Origin: Rhynchopus sp. YZ270_cl-10
Lineage: Eukaryota > Euglenozoa > Diplonemea > Diplonemida > Diplonemidae
Direction: 5' to 3'
NCBI GenBank assembly: GCA_964035575.1
Contig: OZ037833.1
Span: 2,666,001-2,730,000, forward strand
Length of the DNA stretch: 64,000 bases
The notes below the pieces were generated by a model, which was not told where the DNA came from, did no database searches, and worked only from the letters and a program-made list of their open reading frames with translations. Shown piece after piece: positions 60,273-64,000 of this stretch; position 1 is the first letter of the stretch, and every line of letters starts with the position of its first letter. Both the position numbers and the translations under genes were made by a program.

Positions 60273-61583
60273 ATGTCTTCTCCTTCTCCTTCAAGCGACC
60301 ATACTGCATTGATAGGTTTGGCGCAAAAGGAAGGGGTTCGCCTTGCGTTGTGCGAACCAAAACGTGCACATGACGCTTGCAGAAAGGTTTTGAAACGCAA
60401 GGTGTATCGAGGATTTGATGGAGACGCACGGAAACAGGTTGCAAATGCTATTTTGCAGGTACCAATGTACCAGGCTACGTTACTGCATTGTGTGGAGCCG
60501 GATGCAGAGCTGCAGACGACGTACCCACCTATATACTCTGAAGCGACGGCTGACGCACTGTTGGAAGCATTTCTTCTTAACAAACACAAAGACGCTGACA
60601 TCGCGCTCCCACGCAACGCAAAATACCTGCAACTCCGTTACAGCACCCCAGCATGGCTGGCACGCTTTGTCGAAAAAAACATTGCATCTAATGCAGAGCA
60701 ATACCTCGCCCTCCTCAACGAACCAGCCGAAGTCTCCTTACGCGTCGACAGCAGAGCAAACTGTGATGACATAGTATCCAGTTTAAAGAGCGAAGGGATT
60801 GACTGTAGTGTACACCCGGTTGTAGCTCATTGCGTAAAGGTGAAGCGAACAAAGGTGAAAGCGAATTTGAAAGGTTCTGAGGTGTGGCAGGATGGGCAGA
60901 TAGAGGTGCAAGATATTGGCTCTCAGATTATAGGGTCTGCCATTCATGAAGCCCCGCGTGGGGTGAAAAGGGATGCAGCTGGGGAACTAAAGGAGAAACC
61001 GATTATTCTCGATTTTTGCTGTGGGTTGGGTGGAAAGACGCTTCAATTCGCGGCGGAATTTTATAAAACACATAACATCATTGCTGCAGACATCTCAGAA
61101 GAAGCGATGCGGGAGCTTCCAGGGCGGCTTGCAAAGACAAACCTAGCGGATTATGTACAGACCAAGATTCACCCTATAGCTGAGGACATCAAAGCGGAGC
61201 GTGTATTTGTGGATGCACCTTGCAGTGGTTTGGGGAGGTTGCGGAGGAGGACGGACAACCGGTGGTGGTTTGAGCAGGACTGGTTGACGACGTACCCTGT
61301 TGTGCAGGCGGAAATCATTCGGAACGCTGCAGTTCATGTAAAAGAGAAGGGTCTCCTCATCTACGCCACGTGCACGATGAACCGCCTCGAAAACGAAAAT
61401 GTCGTGGACGACTTCCTCTCCAGCGACGAAGGCCGTGACTTCAAACCTGAGCCCCTCCGCTCTGTCTGGAGCGCCCAGCTCTGTGACCACCTTAATATTG
61501 TAGGCGACACCCACTGCGTTACTCTGTGGCCCCATTTGTGCGATTCCGACGGCTTTTTTGTAGCCAGACTGCGTCGCGACTGA
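60273..61583 (+). CDS. RsmB/NSUN-type RNA 5-methylcytosine methyltransferase
   Basis: A 436-residue single-exon enzyme that transfers a methyl group from S-adenosylmethionine to C5 of cytosine in RNA. Residues 1-130 are a NusB-like helical RNA-binding part (VRLALCEPKRAHDACRKVLK; ADALLEAFLL). Residues 135-230 form the RNA-recognition region, ending in the RsmB-type QDIGSQIIG. The Rossmann catalytic domain has the SAM motif ILDFCCGLGGKTLQFA, acidic ADIS, motif IV DAPCSGLGRLRRR (Cys317) and motif VI YATCTMNRLENENVV (catalytic Cys367); the C-terminus is DGFFVARLRRD. The NusB part and QDIGSQ motif bring it closer to bacterial RsmB than to NSUN2 or NOP2, so rRNA is a likely target (inference), possibly in an organelle. 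No clear targeting peptide. An R3 repeat ends about 30 bases upstream. Confidence 0.92.
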   Translation: MSSPSPSSDHTALIGLAQKEGVRLALCEPKRAHDACRKVLKRKVYRGFDGDARKQVANAILQVPMYQATLLHCVEPDAELQTTYPPIYSEATADALLEAFLLNKHKDADIALPRNAKYLQLRYSTPAWLARFVEKNIASNAEQYLALLNEPAEVSLRVDSRANCDDIVSSLKSEGIDCSVHPVVAHCVKVKRTKVKANLKGSEVWQDGQIEVQDIGSQIIGSAIHEAPRGVKRDAAGELKEKPIILDFCCGLGGKTLQFAAEFYKTHNIIAADISEEAMRELPGRLAKTNLADYVQTKIHPIAEDIKAERVFVDAPCSGLGRLRRRTDNRWWFEQDWLTTYPVVQAEIIRNAAVHVKEKGLLIYATCTMNRLENENVVDDFLSSDEGRDFKPEPLRSVWSAQLCDHLNIVGDTHCVTLWPHLCDSDGFFVARLRRD

Positions 61584-62001
61584 TTATTCATGCCACGGAG
61601 AACCAGCCTGCATCCACCTGATGAACGGTGAGACGTTTGCACTTCCAACTTCTCTTTATTCTTTTTTATCAGCAACACCAAGACATCTCAAATCGGATTG
61701 AGATTATCGATTTCAGGAGGAAAAAAAAACCTGTTTATTCCGCAATTTCAGGTGCATTCTACCCCACCCCCACCCGAGAGTTGCGCCTGGGATGCGATCG
61801 ATCAACGCGATCAATTCGGCTTCTGTTTAAGGTGAGACTCATTACAAAAACCCTTCCTTAAGGTCTACATCCTCAAAGATACCTCCCCCTCCCCCTCTCC
61901 CTCTTCCTCTTCCTCTCCAAATATCATTTTCAAAAAAAAAAGCCACAAAATCCACAAAAATCAGGACTACCAGCAACCCCCCCGAAGAAGAACCCAACAC
62001 A
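61584..62001. other. spacer, no gene seen
   Basis: No gene or clear repeat. CT-rich over 61,880-61,920, before the next start. Confidence 0.5.
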
Positions 62002-63915
62002 ATGGGTAAAGGGAACGGCTGCTGTTGTGATGATGGTGAGAGCACCGTGCAGACCTTTGCGTCTGATGGCAGAGAACCTGCAGAGATGGGTCTGCCTGAC
62101 AACATTCAGATTGAGAACCCAAGCCGGAGGGTGTTGAACAGCGACTGCCCTGTGTGTCTGCTGTTTGTTGTGTTCTGGATTGGGATGTTCATCATCAGCT
62201 CTGTTGCCTTTGAGAAGGGAGACGCCATGAAGCTCATCTACGGAACAGACTACCTCGACAACAAATGCGGATACGGCGACGAACCTGCCGGATGGGCCTC
62301 CGCTGTCGCAACCCACCGCAACCTTAACCCTGACGTCTACGCCTATCAAACTGCCACCTGGTCTGAAAACAAATACCTCTTTATCCCACTTCCCTACAAC
62401 GGCGACCATCCACTTGATTCAGACGCTTGGTCCGGCTTTTCTGCCGAAACAGCGCTCGCATCAGGAGTCTGTGTTAACCAATGCCCCCAGTCTGGCCTCG
62501 ACTCCCTAGAGAGCATCTCCACCCAAGCGAACTACAAAGTGTTCACCTACGGATCAGCAGACGGCATCAACCCGCTAGAAGAGTTTGACGTATGGTACAA
62601 CTCGCATGATATCCTCAGGAGGTGTATTCCGTCCTCCAACAACTCGGTTGCTGATAGCGTGGACACCCTGAAGAGCGCAATGGATAAGCTCCCAGAGGTG
62701 ACCCGCGTTTCGTCGTTTTTTACAAGAGGTTTGGCGGATATTGAAGATGGTTACATGGTGATCGTGTTCTGTGCGATGATCAGCGTGTTGCTTCCGTTCC
62801 TGTATGTCGTAATGTTGAGGTGTATTTTGAAGCCGTTGGTGTGGACGATGTTGTTTTTGGTGCTCATTATTTTGGCAGCGTGTGGGTACTTCTGTTATCA
62901 GAGGTATGACGATCTTGACAATGACGACGACTCGACGAACGACCAGGACGCGAAGGGGTTCCTCTTCCTCGCCATCTTCTTCTGGGTGCTGACCGCGGTG
63001 TACCTCTGCTTCCTGGTGTGGTTCTGCAAGCACATCAACGCTGCCTGCGAGATCATCGCCCAGGCCGGCAAGGTGCTCACCTCCGACCCTTCGATCCTCC
63101 TGATCCCCATCTTCACCGGTATCATGCTTCTTGCGCTCTTCGTCTTCATCGTCTATCTCCTTCTCTTTGTTTGGACAATGGAAGACGGGGCGAATATAGA
63201 AACAACAGGCACCGATGCGCTAGGTGTAAACACCACAGTATCGGTACCCTCGGACTACACCACAAGGAACAACCTTGTGTACTACATCTTCTTTGGGTGG
63301 CTTTGGTCGATGGGAGTGATCAGTGCGCTGGGATACTTCGTGGTCGCAGCAGTGACCGTGCAGTGGTACTACTCTCACAAGGATGATGACGAGAAGAAGG
63401 TGCGTTGTGTGGTAGGCTGGCTGCGTGGATATGCCTGGGCCTTCCTCTACCACATGGGGTGTCTCATCACAGGAGCCCTGTTGGTGGCTATTATCCAGTT
63501 TTTGCGGTGGATGCTGCAGAAGGCGACCGATAAGTTCAAGGAGTCGAGCTCTGCCGCAAAGTGCATTATGTGCTGTGTCGACTGCTGTCTTGCGTACATC
63601 GAGCGGTTCTTGCAGTACATCAGCAGAAACGCGTTCATCATGACTGCGATTGAGGGGACCGGGTTCTGGTGCAGCTGCTGCAAGGTGGTGGGTGTCCTGC
63701 TGGGGGCGATCTCGTACCTCGCGCCGCTGATTATCGTGAGTGACATTGTGTTCTTCATCGGGAAGCTCTTCCTTGTGTCGCTCACGGTCGGTATCGGGTA
63801 CCTCATGATGTACAACCACGACCTGGCACCTGATGTCGACAACGGCATCATGGTGTTGATCGTCATTGGTGTTATCGCGTACGTCATTGCGTCGCTCTTC
63901 ATGTCCGTCTACGAG
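62002..63915 (+). CDS. SLC44/choline transporter-like protein, 5' part
   Basis: At least 638 residues of a polytopic plasma- or organelle-membrane protein of the CTL/SLC44 family, which carry choline and ethanolamine. The exon ends at 63,915 with donor GTATGT after YVIASLFMSVYE; the family normally continues with a segment like LAIDTLFLCF, so at least one more exon lies beyond the window. The N-terminus has CCCDDG (possible lipidation) and RRVLNSDCPVCLLFVVFWIG as helix 1. A long Cys-containing extracellular loop (about 72-245) follows, then ten or more helices, including the CTL core FFGWLWSMGVISALGYFVVA, the helix starting VVGWLRGYAWAFLYHMGCL, and ERFLQYISRNAFIMTAIEGT, matching the conserved NRNAYIMIAIxG. 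Reading past the donor gives only a short stop-terminated tail. Confidence 0.93.
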
Positions 63916-64000
63916 GTATGTCCGAAAGAAGGCGAAAATTGGAAATATTCATAGTTTCCGGCCGCGTGGGTGCAGCGTTGATTTAAAAAAACACACCATT

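Overview
The window looks like the genome of a unicellular eukaryote. Genes for V-ATPase subunit a, SRP9, ATG4, a WNK-type kinase, MUS81, an SLC44-like transporter and acyl-CoA-binding protein sit between long A/T-homopolymer tracts. Several carry short spliceosomal introns (46-240 nt, donor usually GTATG, acceptor a pyrimidine tract plus AG). I cannot name the lineage from sequence alone. The introns argue against prokaryotic contamination, although the GFA/CENP-V, TauE/SafE and RsmB-like m5C methyltransferase domains also occur in bacteria.

Every host gene I can support is on the + strand. The only good minus-strand gene is the tyrosine recombinase of a mobile element at 33.8-35.4 kb. Layout: 1-490, two tandem satellites at the window edge. 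0.9-2.9 kb, two foldback elements and a palindromic minisatellite. 4.1-23.6 kb, a gene-rich block: secreted Cys-rich protein, TauE/SafE-SLC35B transporter fusion, acyl-CoA-binding protein, four-TSP1 receptor, PEX26-like tail-anchored protein, MUS81 with two SAP domains, GFA/CENP-V protein and an apple-like-domain receptor. 26.5 kb, WNK-like kinase. 27.8-33.8 kb, a repeat block with satellites. 33.8-35.4 kb, the tyrosine-recombinase element. 35.9-38.7 kb, V-ATPase subunit a. 42.6-46.5 kb, SRP9 (four exons) and ATG4 (three exons, C-terminal LIR-like motif). 46.5-58.4 kb, a repeat block with hAT-like and Harbinger-like non-autonomous transposons that have clear target-site duplications. 58.4-63.9 kb, an ASF1-like protein, an RsmB/NSUN-type methyltransferase and the 5' part of an SLC44 gene that runs off the window.

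The most unusual structure is in the gene-poor blocks. More than 40 copies of a short repeat superfamily (here R4, R5, R6) share a small hairpin with loop ACGAGAG, then TTCATCTT or a similar string, then an A-rich and T-rich tail. Stem bases differ between copies while pairing is kept. Five further families (R1, R2, R3, R7, R8) are dispersed among them. Essentially every copy of every family I found points the same way as the genes. R2 and R7 copies lie inside SRP9 introns, so these repeats can live in transcribed intron sequence. Some repeat 'deserts' may therefore be introns or UTRs of genes whose small exons I could not recognise; one such exon-like segment is at 47,944-48,013.

The recognised genes form no operon. 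They cover housekeeping (acidification, protein targeting, autophagy, DNA repair, RNA modification), possible peroxisome import, sulfur-compound and choline-type transport, and two large surface receptors.
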